Source of the DNA: a bacterium
GTDB lineage: Bacteria > KSB1 > UBA2214
Assembly: GCA_029560815.1 (NCBI GenBank)
Contig: JAKQKF010000063.1
Coordinates: forward strand, 1-12,194
Length of the DNA stretch: 12,194 nt
Direction: 5' to 3'
Shown: positions 1 to 7,256 of the stretch, piece by piece
Position numbering within the stretch: the stretch's first letter is position 1
How the letters are laid out: every line of letters starts with the position of its first letter
Position numbers and translations under genes: made by a program
Notes under the pieces: model-generated
Told to the model about the DNA's origin: nothing
The model's database searches: none
The model's input: the letters and a program-made list of their open reading frames with translations, nothing else

Positions 1-732
1 GTCTATGTCAAATCGACCACCGGCAGCCAGAACAAGGAGGGGGACCTCAAGGGGAGTTATATCTCCTACGAAAATCGCGGCTATGGCAACGCGCGCGGCA
101 TCGAGGTCACTTTCCAGAACCGCAACAGCGAGATCTGGCACTACCGCCTCGCCTATACCCTGAGTCAGGCCAACTATGGCAATTACGGGGTCTATCTCGA
201 GCGCGATATGATGACCCCCGAGCTGGAGCAGAAATACCAGTACTCCGCCAGCGACTACCTGGCGCCCGAGGACCGCACCCACCGCTTCAACAGTTCTGTG
301 ACCTATTTCATCCCCTCCGGGAGCGGACCGGCGCTCTTCGGCCGGCGGCCGCTGCAGAATCTCTCCATCAGCCTCATCTACCGGGTCACCAGCGGACTGG
401 CTTATTACTGGTCGCCGGAATTCCAGTACGCTTATCAGGTGGAGAGCAACCGGCGCTATCCAATGGAGTCGCAGACCGATTTACGCGTCGAAAAGAATTT
501 CACCCTGTCCGGCCTCAAGCTCAAGGCGAGTTTGCGCATCCTCAACCTGCTCGACAACCGGCATCTCTCCGCCATCACGTCCAGCGATGAGCTCGACCGC
601 TTTGTGCTGCGCAGCGTCACCTACATGGACCGGGATGATGACCCGTACCGTGATTACCGGCTCTATAACTATTTTCAGACCTTCAAGAATATTCCCCGGC
701 AGGTATTCCTCTCGCTGGGCATGGAATTTTAG
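1..732 (+). CDS. TonB-dependent receptor, C-terminal beta-barrel part (5' truncated by window edge)
   Basis: The frame is open from base 1, so the start and the plug domain lie outside the window; 243 codons and a TAG stop remain. What is visible is the C-terminal part of an outer-membrane barrel. It has alternating aromatic/polar strands, a 'YGNARGIEVTF' strand motif near residues 28-38, a 'DRTHRF' turn near residue 91, 'RYPMESQTDLRVEKNF' near residue 152 and 'LRILNLLDN' near residues 178-186. It ends in the aromatic residue F ('LGMEF'), as many BAM-inserted barrels do. The pattern of DRTH, then a 'SGLAYYW'-like loop, then the DLR.EK.F strand and an N-L-hydrophobic-D-N motif, is typical of Oar-like TonB-dependent receptors, which import ligands through the outer membrane using TonB energy. 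The ligand cannot be told from this part. The next gene begins about 2-20 bases after the stop, so the two are probably co-transcribed. Confidence 0.85.
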   Translation, partial: VYVKSTTGSQNKEGDLKGSYISYENRGYGNARGIEVTFQNRNSEIWHYRLAYTLSQANYGNYGVYLERDMMTPELEQKYQYSASDYLAPEDRTHRFNSSVTYFIPSGSGPALFGRRPLQNLSISLIYRVTSGLAYYWSPEFQYAYQVESNRRYPMESQTDLRVEKNFTLSGLKLKASLRILNLLDNRHLSAITSSDELDRFVLRSVTYMDRDDDPYRDYRLYNYFQTFKNIPRQVFLSLGMEF

Positions 733-734
733 GG

Positions 735-2750
735 ATGATCCGTATGCCGACATCAATGCGATACTGGCTTTTCGCTCTCTGCGTCCTTCTGGCGGCTTTT
801 CAGCAGGCCGCCGGCCAGGAGCAGAATTATACGATCGATCTGCAGCGCGGCCGGCTCTGGCACGCCTTTTACTTCTCCCAGGAGTGCGAACCCATGGCCG
901 ACTGGACCCGCAAGACCTACGGTCTGGATTGGCCCGGCTTCAGCACCGAAGAGATCAAGCAGAACATCGGCGGCAGCAACAGCTATCTCCTTTCCGGCGG
1001 CTTTTTCATCACCGCTCTCAACGACACCGGCGCGGTCTGGGGCTGGGACAATTTCAGCAACCATGGCACCGATGTCGGTTGGAAGGGGGATGCCTTCCGC
1101 TACCTGGTCAAACGGCATCAGCTGCGCTGGCAGGAAGGCGAGAATTACTGGCTGGCGCGCGATCCGCACGAAGCGGAGGTGGTGCTCGAGACCGAATTCG
1201 AGATGAACGGCGCCTGGTATCAGCCCTGGGACAACCAGAATCTGCCGGTCAATGTCAAGCGCCTGGTGCGGCAGTGGTCCGGATCCCGGGCGGATGAGGA
1301 CTATCTGATCATCGAATATACCATCACCAACACCCAGCGCCGCAAACCCCTGCGCGGAGTGTGGCTGCTTTTCAGCTATGCCCTTTCGCCCAACCACCGC
1401 GGCTGGAATCTGACCTTTCCGAATGCCCCTGCGGGCGCCAAGAACGCCCGCTCGCTCTGGGATCCGGCGCAAAAGCTGCTGACCTGCTGGGCCGGCGATC
1501 TGGCAGCCACACCCGGCACGGATGAATCCTGGGATTTCTTCGAGCACTATATTTATGATCCCGTCACCAACCGCAACCGCATCGAGCCGGAATTCGTCGC
1601 TCCGGGCGTGCTGGGCATCAAGTTTCTCTCCATCTCGCCCGATTCGAACGGTGTGGCGGACCGGATCAGTGATTTTGTCTGGTCGGCGGCCCCGGCCACC
1701 AACGATCATGCCGCCCCTTTTCTCGGCGTCACCGGCCTGGACGCCAAGTATGACGCCATGGCCAATCCTCTCCTGCTCTCCGAAGCCTTCAAGGATCCGG
1801 CGGACTCGCGCATGGGGGCGAGCCGCCTCTATGCCAACTTTTCTTTGGGACCCTTCAATATTGCCGCGCGCGACTCGATCAAGATCGTGATGGCTGAATT
1901 CGTCGGCGGCATGCCCTATGAAAGGGCGCTGCAGCCGGATGTGACGCGGGCGATGGTCCAGGCTGCCGCTGACTCGGCCTCCGCCTATCTCAATGCGCGT
2001 ATCGCCTTTAACCATGCGCACGATTACACCGTGCCGATGCCGCCGCCGGCGCCGCCCTTCACCGTGTCGAGCTATCGCGAGCCTTCGCGGGTGGGCAACG
2101 TCATCACCTTCGATCATCGCAGTGAATCGGTCCCGGATCCTCATCAAAAAGTCGTTGACATCGCCGGCTACCGGATCTACCGCTCCGGCCGCTATCCCTT
2201 CGGGCCGTGGCAGCAGATCGCCGATATCCCGGCCGGCGACAGCCGCTTTTATGACGCCGGCACAGGCCGCTATACCTTCATCGATCAAGGCGTCCCCCTC
2301 GGCTATGGCTTTTACTATTCCGTCACCGCCTACGATGCCGGTCACGCGGCGTGGAGTGAGGATGCGAGCGTGGCGGTGCCGCCGCTGGAGAGCTCGATCT
2401 TCGCCAACCGCAGTTCGGCGCCTTTTTATACGACTCTGACGCCGACAGAGAAGGCCCTTGGCGGCGTAACGGTGGTCCCCAATCCGTTTTACCGCAGCTC
2501 CGGGTTTGAGCTGGCGGGCGACACCAAGCTCATCCAGTTTGTCAATCTTTCATCCGCCTGCACCATCGAGATCTACACCGTGCGCGGGGATCTGGTCAAG
2601 ACCATCCGGCATGCGGACAGCCAGTCCGGCGTGGCCACCTGGAACCAGATCAGCGATTACGGTCAATACGTCAAGAGCGGGATGTATTTTTTCAAGGTGT
2701 ACAACGCCCAGGGTGAAGTCACCACCGGGAAATTTGCCATCGTCAATTGA
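735..2750 (+). CDS. Large secreted protein with FnIII-like segment and T9SS type A sorting domain
   Basis: Predicted 671-residue secreted protein; no enzyme family recognised. The N-terminus carries a signal peptide with hydrophobic core 'WLFALCVLLAAF' and likely cleavage near AAG-QEQ. In-frame ATGs lie at 735, 744 and 753. The one at 753 gives the most compact signal peptide, and 744 has AGGG nine bases upstream, so the true start may be 9-18 bases inside. Residues about 30-440 form a Trp- and Tyr-rich, mostly beta region with no catalytic motif I can name. It includes a G/N-rich stretch 'GGSNSYLLSGGFF' and an 'LGPFNIAARDSIKIVMAEF' strand seen in related secreted proteins of these phyla. After a proline linker ('VPMPPPAPPF'), residues about 450-555 look fibronectin-III-like ('YRIYRSG...GPW' and 'FYYSVTAYD'). 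Residues about 576-671 form a T9SS sorting domain ('VVPNPF', 'CTIEIYTVRGDLVKTI', 'KSGMYFFKVYN', 'GKFAI'). It is probably exported through T9SS and displayed beside the receptor encoded just upstream. Confidence 0.85.
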   Translation: MIRMPTSMRYWLFALCVLLAAFQQAAGQEQNYTIDLQRGRLWHAFYFSQECEPMADWTRKTYGLDWPGFSTEEIKQNIGGSNSYLLSGGFFITALNDTGAVWGWDNFSNHGTDVGWKGDAFRYLVKRHQLRWQEGENYWLARDPHEAEVVLETEFEMNGAWYQPWDNQNLPVNVKRLVRQWSGSRADEDYLIIEYTITNTQRRKPLRGVWLLFSYALSPNHRGWNLTFPNAPAGAKNARSLWDPAQKLLTCWAGDLAATPGTDESWDFFEHYIYDPVTNRNRIEPEFVAPGVLGIKFLSISPDSNGVADRISDFVWSAAPATNDHAAPFLGVTGLDAKYDAMANPLLLSEAFKDPADSRMGASRLYANFSLGPFNIAARDSIKIVMAEFVGGMPYERALQPDVTRAMVQAAADSASAYLNARIAFNHAHDYTVPMPPPAPPFTVSSYREPSRVGNVITFDHRSESVPDPHQKVVDIAGYRIYRSGRYPFGPWQQIADIPAGDSRFYDAGTGRYTFIDQGVPLGYGFYYSVTAYDAGHAAWSEDASVAVPPLESSIFANRSSAPFYTTLTPTEKALGGVTVVPNPFYRSSGFELAGDTKLIQFVNLSSACTIEIYTVRGDLVKTIRHADSQSGVATWNQISDYGQYVKSGMYFFKVYNAQGEVTTGKFAIVN

Positions 2751-2763
2751 GCCGCTGCTGCGG

Positions 2764-2786
2764 CCGGATCACCGGATGGGATCCGG
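2764..2786 (+). other. Short inverted repeat (7-bp perfect stem) between genes
   Basis: CCGGATC at 2764-2770 pairs perfectly with GATCCGG at 2780-2786 around a 9-base loop. It starts 14 bases after the stop of the large secreted protein gene. It is followed by TAAATCAATCC and not by a run of T, so it is not a convincing intrinsic terminator. It could be an mRNA processing or stability hairpin that adjusts expression of the following PorV-like gene, or it could be chance in GC-rich DNA. Confidence 0.3.
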
Positions 2787-2828
2787 TAAATCAATCCTGA
2801 ATTCGTTCGGGTTCGAGTGAGAGAAGCG

Positions 2829-3785
2829 ATGCATCGAAAAACGAGCTTTATACTTTTCCTGTTCTTCGGCTGGATTGCCGCGGCCCTGGCGCAGGAGTTC
2901 AATAAAACCGGCACCTCCGGATTCGTCTTTCTTGAAATTCCGGCCTCGGCGCGCTTTGCCGCGCTCGGTGAGGCCGGAATCACCATGCCCGACGCCGGCG
3001 CGGAGGGGCTGCATGTCAATCCCGCCCTGGCGGCCCTGGGCGGCAAGCAGTACGCTCTGACGGTTTCCCATGCCAACTGGTATGTCGGGAGCCGCCATCA
3101 GGCCTTTGCCTTCACCGCCCAGATCCCCCGCGCGGGGACCATCGGCCTGCGCGCGGTCTGGTTTGATTTCGGCAGTATGGAAAAGACCGTCAATCCCACC
3201 TCCTCGCAGGCGGGCTCCTACATCAGCCTGGGTCAATACTCCGCCGGGGCCTATGCCCTCGGCTTGACCTTTGCGCGCCAGCTCACCGACCGCTTTGCCT
3301 TCGGCGCCTCACTTCAGTATGTGCGCGAAGAGATCGATCAATGGCACGCCGACAATGTGGTCACCGATATCGGCTTCATCTTTTTGACCGGATTCAAAAG
3401 CCTGCGCATCGGCACTTTCCTGCAGAGCTTCGGACTTGAGGCCAAATACGCCGGTGAAAAATTCAAGATGCCGCAGCAGCTCAAGATGGGCTTTTCCGCG
3501 GAAGTATGGGGGGCGATGGCGGATCCCAATCGCCTGACCCTCCTGGTCGAAGCGGTTCAGCCCAACGATGGCGACGGACGGCTCCATCTGGGCCTCGAAG
3601 GCCTGCTGGCCGGAGCGCTCTATCTGCGCGGCGGCTACAAGTACGGCTATGAGCATGAGCATCTCACCGGCGGCGTCGGCCTGCGGCTGGAGAAAAGCTT
3701 CGGCGCGCTGCGCTGCGATCTCTCCTATATGGATCATGAGACCCTGGATAATACGGTACGTTACACCCTCGCCATGGAGTTTTAA
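2829..3785 (+). CDS. PorV/PorQ-family outer-membrane protein (T9SS-associated type)
   Basis: Predicted 318-residue outer-membrane beta-barrel protein. The ATG at 2829 is preferred over an in-frame GTG at 2817 because GAGAAG lies just upstream of it and it gives a compact signal peptide (hydrophobic core 'FILFLFFGWIAAALA', cleavage near ALA-QEF). The mature N-terminus carries the family signature: 'TGTSGFVFLEIPASARFAAL' from residue 27, then 'GEAG' and 'LHVNPALAAL' near 61-70. These match the 'G(T/S)..F.FL.I...AR..A.GEA' and 'NPA' motifs of PorV/PorQ (UPF0164-like) proteins. The rest is a series of amphipathic strands ending in 'VRYTLAMEF' with a terminal F. In Bacteroidota, PorV (LptO) shuttles T9SS cargo to the sortase/attachment complex and PorQ is related. 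Whether this copy does so or is a dedicated relative is not known. Its place between a T9SS cargo gene and two barrel genes fits a local partner role. Confidence 0.8.
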   Translation: MHRKTSFILFLFFGWIAAALAQEFNKTGTSGFVFLEIPASARFAALGEAGITMPDAGAEGLHVNPALAALGGKQYALTVSHANWYVGSRHQAFAFTAQIPRAGTIGLRAVWFDFGSMEKTVNPTSSQAGSYISLGQYSAGAYALGLTFARQLTDRFAFGASLQYVREEIDQWHADNVVTDIGFIFLTGFKSLRIGTFLQSFGLEAKYAGEKFKMPQQLKMGFSAEVWGAMADPNRLTLLVEAVQPNDGDGRLHLGLEGLLAGALYLRGGYKYGYEHEHLTGGVGLRLEKSFGALRCDLSYMDHETLDNTVRYTLAMEF

Positions 3786-3788
3786 GCC

Positions 3789-4607
3789 ATGCGTTACTCC
3801 TGCCATGCACTTCTCTTCCTGGCGCTGCTTGCGATTCCGGCCGGCGCCCAACCGGAGGAGGACGGGCCCATCCAGACCCGGCTCTTCGGCGCTCTGCAGA
3901 CTCTTGTCGACAAGGGACGGATCGACAGCGGCACGGGCTACGGCGCGGGCGCCGAGATCAGCACCCGGATCCAGCCGAACGTGCGCCTCCGCCTTTCGCT
4001 CCACTATGATGTCGCCCGGCTCGAGCAGCCATATGTGCTCGATGAATGGGACTGGGATTACTGGCAGACCACCTACATCCCTTTTCTGCCCGGCGCCAGT
4101 CTGGCGCAAATCAACCATGATCTGGTCTACAACAGCAGCGACAGCATTTATTCAGCGGTCTTTGAGCCTTCGCAGCGGATGAACGAACTGCGCATAGCTC
4201 TGGGCTTGACCTGGGAGGTGCCGCTGGGCAGCGGAGTGACGCCCTACATCGGACTGAATGGCGGCCTGGACCTCTACCGGCGGGGGCTGCAGATGGAGGA
4301 GCACTGGATCAAACGCTTCGATCTCGATTCGAGCCGGGCGGGTCTGGATTATGACTATGCAGTGGATGTGCTCCATTTCGCTCCGCCGAAAAAGGGCAAA
4401 AGACTCTTTGCCATGCCGGTCATCGGCCTGCGCTACGCCGTCTCCTCCTCCGTCGATCTGGATGGGGCTCTCCATTACCTCTTTTATCCCTCCCGCAGCA
4501 CGATCGCGGGACTGGAAAAAATGTTCAACATCTCCTCCGACAGTGAGCAGTGGTTCCCTTTCAAGTCCAAGGCGATGATGACCCTGGGATTAACCTTCAA
4601 ATACTGA
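3789..4607 (+). CDS. Putative outer-membrane beta-barrel protein
   Basis: 272 residues; family not recognised. A signal peptide is clear ('ALLFLALLAIPAGA', cleavage near AGA-QPE at residue 20). The rest alternates hydrophobic and polar residues in short strands with Gly/Asn/Asp turns, for example 'GYGAGAEISTRIQPNVRLRL' and 'VTPYIGLNGGLDLYRRG'. It ends in an aromatic residue ('MMTLGLTFKY'), as expected of an 8-12-strand outer-membrane barrel. Long hydrophilic segments rich in Asp, Trp and Tyr ('DEWDWDYWQTTY', 'RAGLDYDYAVDVLHF') probably form surface loops. The start lies 3 bases after the stop of the PorV-like gene with only a weak AAG ahead, so translation is probably coupled to it. It could be a porin-like accessory or a structural partner of the surface complex. 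Confidence 0.7.
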   Translation: MRYSCHALLFLALLAIPAGAQPEEDGPIQTRLFGALQTLVDKGRIDSGTGYGAGAEISTRIQPNVRLRLSLHYDVARLEQPYVLDEWDWDYWQTTYIPFLPGASLAQINHDLVYNSSDSIYSAVFEPSQRMNELRIALGLTWEVPLGSGVTPYIGLNGGLDLYRRGLQMEEHWIKRFDLDSSRAGLDYDYAVDVLHFAPPKKGKRLFAMPVIGLRYAVSSSVDLDGALHYLFYPSRSTIAGLEKMFNISSDSEQWFPFKSKAMMTLGLTFKY

Positions 4608-4620
4608 GATCTGGTCCACT

Positions 4621-5253
4621 ATGAAACGATTGATACTATGGATCTGCCTTGCCGCTGCGGCCGCTCCCGCCAACGCGGTCGAACCGGGCAAGTGGGGCCT
4701 CGCTCTTGAGGGCATCTACTCCATCCCATCGGGAGCGCTGGCGGAGTGGTTCAAACCCGCCCCCGGCTATGCTGTTGCCATCGGGCAGCAGTACAACCAG
4801 CAGTGGTATCTTGAAGGGGTCCTGGAGCACAACGCTTTTGACCGGGAAAACCTGAGTGGTTATCCGGCTGGACGGCTGGAACTCGCCCTCCGGCATACCG
4901 CTCTGCTCTTTTCCGGCCGTTACAGCCTGGCCCGCATGGGCGCACTGCAGCCCTCTCTTCATTTCGGCGCCGGAGTGCTGCACTGGCAAGGATCAAGAGG
5001 GGAGATCGCCGCTGATCCGGCTATTGACCTGCCGTACATCGAAGAAAAGGTGCTGCAGGAATACAACTGGACCTTTCGTATCGGCGCGGGGATGGAATTC
5101 GCCGCGAACTCCTCCCTGGGAGTGACGCTCTTCGCCCACTACCGCCTGGTCATGGGTGATCTCTATCCGACCATGCAGCCGCATATCGAGCTCGAAGGAG
5201 TTTCCGGCTTTCAGACCCTGAATGCGGGTCTAAGCCTGCGCTACTATTTTTAA
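4621..5253 (+). CDS. Putative small outer-membrane beta-barrel protein
   Basis: 210 residues; family not recognised. The signal peptide is 'LILWICLAAAAAPANA' with cleavage near ANA-VEP at residue 19. The mature part reads as a compact barrel: 'GKWGLALEGIYSIPSGALAE' opens it, 'QPSLHFGAGVLHW' and 'WTFRIGAGMEFAANSSLGVT' are typical strand-turn-strand segments, and it closes with 'LNAGLSLRYYF'. The opening and the central GAG strands resemble the general OmpA-like/OMP_b-brl fold. Its plan is like that of the preceding barrel gene, but I see no clear sequence kinship. It starts 13 bases after that gene with no strong ribosome-binding site, so it is probably in the same transcript. Confidence 0.7.
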   Translation: MKRLILWICLAAAAAPANAVEPGKWGLALEGIYSIPSGALAEWFKPAPGYAVAIGQQYNQQWYLEGVLEHNAFDRENLSGYPAGRLELALRHTALLFSGRYSLARMGALQPSLHFGAGVLHWQGSRGEIAADPAIDLPYIEEKVLQEYNWTFRIGAGMEFAANSSLGVTLFAHYRLVMGDLYPTMQPHIELEGVSGFQTLNAGLSLRYYF

Positions 5254-5281
5254 GTGGCACATACGCTATTACATCATCATC

Positions 5282-5287
5282 AGGAGG
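5282..5287 (+). promoter_or_regulatory. Consensus Shine-Dalgarno site deciding the ATG at 5293
   Basis: AGGAGG lies five bases before ATG 5293. A GTG at 5254 would add 13 residues including three His in a row, but it lacks any ribosome-binding site, overlaps the end of the previous gene closely, and would put a hydrophilic stretch ahead of the signal peptide. The ATG at 5293 is therefore the start. Confidence 0.85.
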
Positions 5288-5292
5288 TGTGC

Positions 5293-7242
5293 ATGAAACG
5301 GCTGGTACTGGTCATCCTCATTCTGCTCACGGCGTCACCGCTGCTTTTTGCGGAATATCCTCTGCTCTGGAAGAGCAACAAATTCAGCGACCCGGCCAAC
5401 GACATCTGCCGCGGTCTGGTTTACAATCCGGATACGGATCATGTGCTGGTGGTTTCGCGCAAGGGCGGTGTTCATGTCTACATCCTCGATGCGGCCACAG
5501 GGGATTCACTGGGCGAAATGAACAGCGCCGGCATCGGCGGAGGCACCTATGCCATCAATCTCATCGCCCGTGCGGACGACGGCACTCTGTATGTGTGCAA
5601 TCTCTCCGCTCCGGTCTACTCGCCCGGCTCGATGTTCAAGGTTTACCGCTATACAGATGAGAGCGCCGCGCCGGAACTGGTCTTTGAAGATGCCCTCGAG
5701 AACGGCCGCTATGGCGACTCTTTTGCCGCAAGTGGCAGCGGTCCGGACAAATACCTCTACGCTTCCGGCCAGGACAACGCCAAGATGGCGGTGTTGAAGG
5801 ATACGGGTGCAGCGACGCTTGGACTGGACCGCTACATCAACCTGCCGGTGCCGGGCAATGCCCGCCATGGCATCTCGCCGGTCAGCCCCAATGGCAACGT
5901 CTGGATCAATGCCGCCGGCCCGCTCTTTCCCCCCACCCTGATCACGGCTGACGGCACCATCATCGCCACCTGTCCGGACACCCTGGCCTCTCCGGGCGGC
6001 ACCTCGGGCATCACCCATCTCCAGCTCGGCCTTTTCAGGTTCATTGTCGTCGCCAACGGCTACTCGGCCAATTTCCGGACGGTGCGTTATTTTGAGGATG
6101 AACTGGGCACCGTCACCTTTGACTATTACGGCGCCAACTCGGATTCGCTCGCTTCGATCTATGAACCCGGCGTCAAGGGTGGCAACGCCAATGCCACCGG
6201 ACTCTGCTCCTACGACAGCAAGCGCAATGCTTTGGTGACCCTCATGGGTATGAACAGCGTCGCTTCGATCAGCTTTGACAAAATGCTCAAGACCAGCACG
6301 CCGCGCGACAGCGCGTTGACGGTCAGCATCGATGGTCTCAATGATTTCTTCTCTTCCGACTGCATCGGCAAGAGCGCTGGTCACGGCCTCTATTTCACCT
6401 GGTCCGAGGGCAAGCTTTTTCTCGGTCTCACCGGCGCTGCGCTGATCGATGCGACGCTGAAAAACCGGCTCTATTGGGTCTTTGATCTGGACCCGGACGG
6501 CCCCAATGGCACGACAGTGCCGCCGGTGGCTGCCGGCGGGGTCAAGGCGCTGCCCTTCAAAGCCGATGTGGTCTATGAGGTGGAGTCGTGGAATGCCGCT
6601 GATTTTATGGTCGGCAAAATCTATAAATGGAAGGGTTCGGCCTGGAGTTCGACCGGTTTTGACGGCAATCTGGCCGGGCAGGGCGCTCTGGCCTATGCGG
6701 TCGCCGATTTCGCCGAGGTTTCGGCGATCAAGAATGACCCGGGCATCGGCACAGTTTTCACCCGTTTGGGCATGATGGCTTACGTTGCGGAACAGGGTTC
6801 CGGCGGCAAGGTGCTGGCTGTTTTTCCAGCCGAGAATCCGGCCGGCAGCGCGCCGGGCTTTAACAAATACTATTATGCCGACGAGCTGGGCGCGGGCATG
6901 TTCCCGATCGACCGCAAGTACATCGAAATCCGCAGCGCGGATGCCAGCGGAGTGCAGGATGCAGCCGCTGGACAGCCCATGCAGTTCAGCCTGGCGCAGA
7001 ATTATCCCAATCCCTTCAACGCGGCGACAACCATCGCTTTCGATCTGCCGCGCAAAAGCCACGTCCGCCTGGAGGTGTTCGATCTCACCGGCCGGAAGGT
7101 GGCTACCCTTATCGAGGGCATGCGCGAGGCCGGTCAGCATCGGATCGCTTTCGAAGGCAGCCGCCTGGGCAGCGGCCTCTATTATTGCCGCCTTACCGCG
7201 GCGGGAACGACCCTGGTCCGCAAGATGGCCCTGCTCAAGTAG
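5293..7242 (+). CDS. Secreted DUF4623-like protein with T9SS sorting domain
   Basis: 649 residues with a signal peptide ('LVLVILILLTASPLLFA', cleavage near LFA-EYP). Residues about 32-330 resemble DUF4623: 'NDICRGLVYNPDTDHVLVVS', 'VYILDAATGDSLGEM', 'GIGGGTYAINLIARADDGTL', 'FKVYRYTDESAAPEL' and 'NGRYGDSF'. These repeated strand motifs suggest a propeller-like beta fold, function unknown. Residues about 340-530 look like a separate beta-sandwich ('GLYFTWSEGKLFLGLTGAAL', 'LYWVFDLDPDGPNGTT', 'VVYEVESW'). They recall CBM9/DOMON-like carbohydrate-binding modules, but this is inference. Residues about 563-649 are a T9SS sorting domain ('FSLAQNYPNPFNAATTIAF', 'LEVFDLTGRKVATLI', 'GSGLYYCRL'). The gene is followed 14 bases later by a glycoside-hydrolase-like gene, and its N-terminal domain is paralogous to the modules of the protein encoded from 9252. 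A surface binding or adhesion role near a glycan-active enzyme is plausible but unproven. Confidence 0.82.
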   Translation: MKRLVLVILILLTASPLLFAEYPLLWKSNKFSDPANDICRGLVYNPDTDHVLVVSRKGGVHVYILDAATGDSLGEMNSAGIGGGTYAINLIARADDGTLYVCNLSAPVYSPGSMFKVYRYTDESAAPELVFEDALENGRYGDSFAASGSGPDKYLYASGQDNAKMAVLKDTGAATLGLDRYINLPVPGNARHGISPVSPNGNVWINAAGPLFPPTLITADGTIIATCPDTLASPGGTSGITHLQLGLFRFIVVANGYSANFRTVRYFEDELGTVTFDYYGANSDSLASIYEPGVKGGNANATGLCSYDSKRNALVTLMGMNSVASISFDKMLKTSTPRDSALTVSIDGLNDFFSSDCIGKSAGHGLYFTWSEGKLFLGLTGAALIDATLKNRLYWVFDLDPDGPNGTTVPPVAAGGVKALPFKADVVYEVESWNAADFMVGKIYKWKGSAWSSTGFDGNLAGQGALAYAVADFAEVSAIKNDPGIGTVFTRLGMMAYVAEQGSGGKVLAVFPAENPAGSAPGFNKYYYADELGAGMFPIDRKYIEIRSADASGVQDAAAGQPMQFSLAQNYPNPFNAATTIAFDLPRKSHVRLEVFDLTGRKVATLIEGMREAGQHRIAFEGSRLGSGLYYCRLTAAGTTLVRKMALLK

Positions 7243-7249
7243 GGGGGAG
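7242..7249 (+). promoter_or_regulatory. Purine-rich ribosome-binding site supporting a TTG start
   Basis: GGGGGGAG overlaps the last base of the preceding stop codon and sits seven bases before TTG 7257. The first in-frame ATG downstream lies more than 120 bases further on and would delete the signal peptide and the conserved 'ELRGVW' motif. The TTG is therefore the likely start. Confidence 0.75.
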
Positions 7250-7256
7250 CTGAGTA

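Noticed and set aside
753..2345. Long open frame on the - strand opposite the first secreted protein gene
   Set aside because: In-register antisense shadow; the + strand product shows a signal peptide and a sorting domain.
2764..2800. Intrinsic terminator after the first secreted protein gene
   Set aside because: The stem is only 7 bp and no T-run follows, so I kept it only as an inverted repeat.
1..5253. SusC/SusD polysaccharide utilisation locus
   Set aside because: The receptor fragment looks Oar-like and there is no SusD-like lipoprotein gene among the neighbours; none of the signal peptides shows a clear lipobox.
5254..5292. GTG-initiated N-terminal extension with a short His run
   Set aside because: No ribosome-binding site, directly abuts the previous stop, and would place polar residues ahead of the signal peptide; AGGAGG clearly serves ATG 5293.
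5506..7140. Long open frame on the - strand opposite the DUF4623-like gene
   Set aside because: Same in-register antisense effect. The + strand frame has a signal peptide, domains and a consensus ribosome-binding site.
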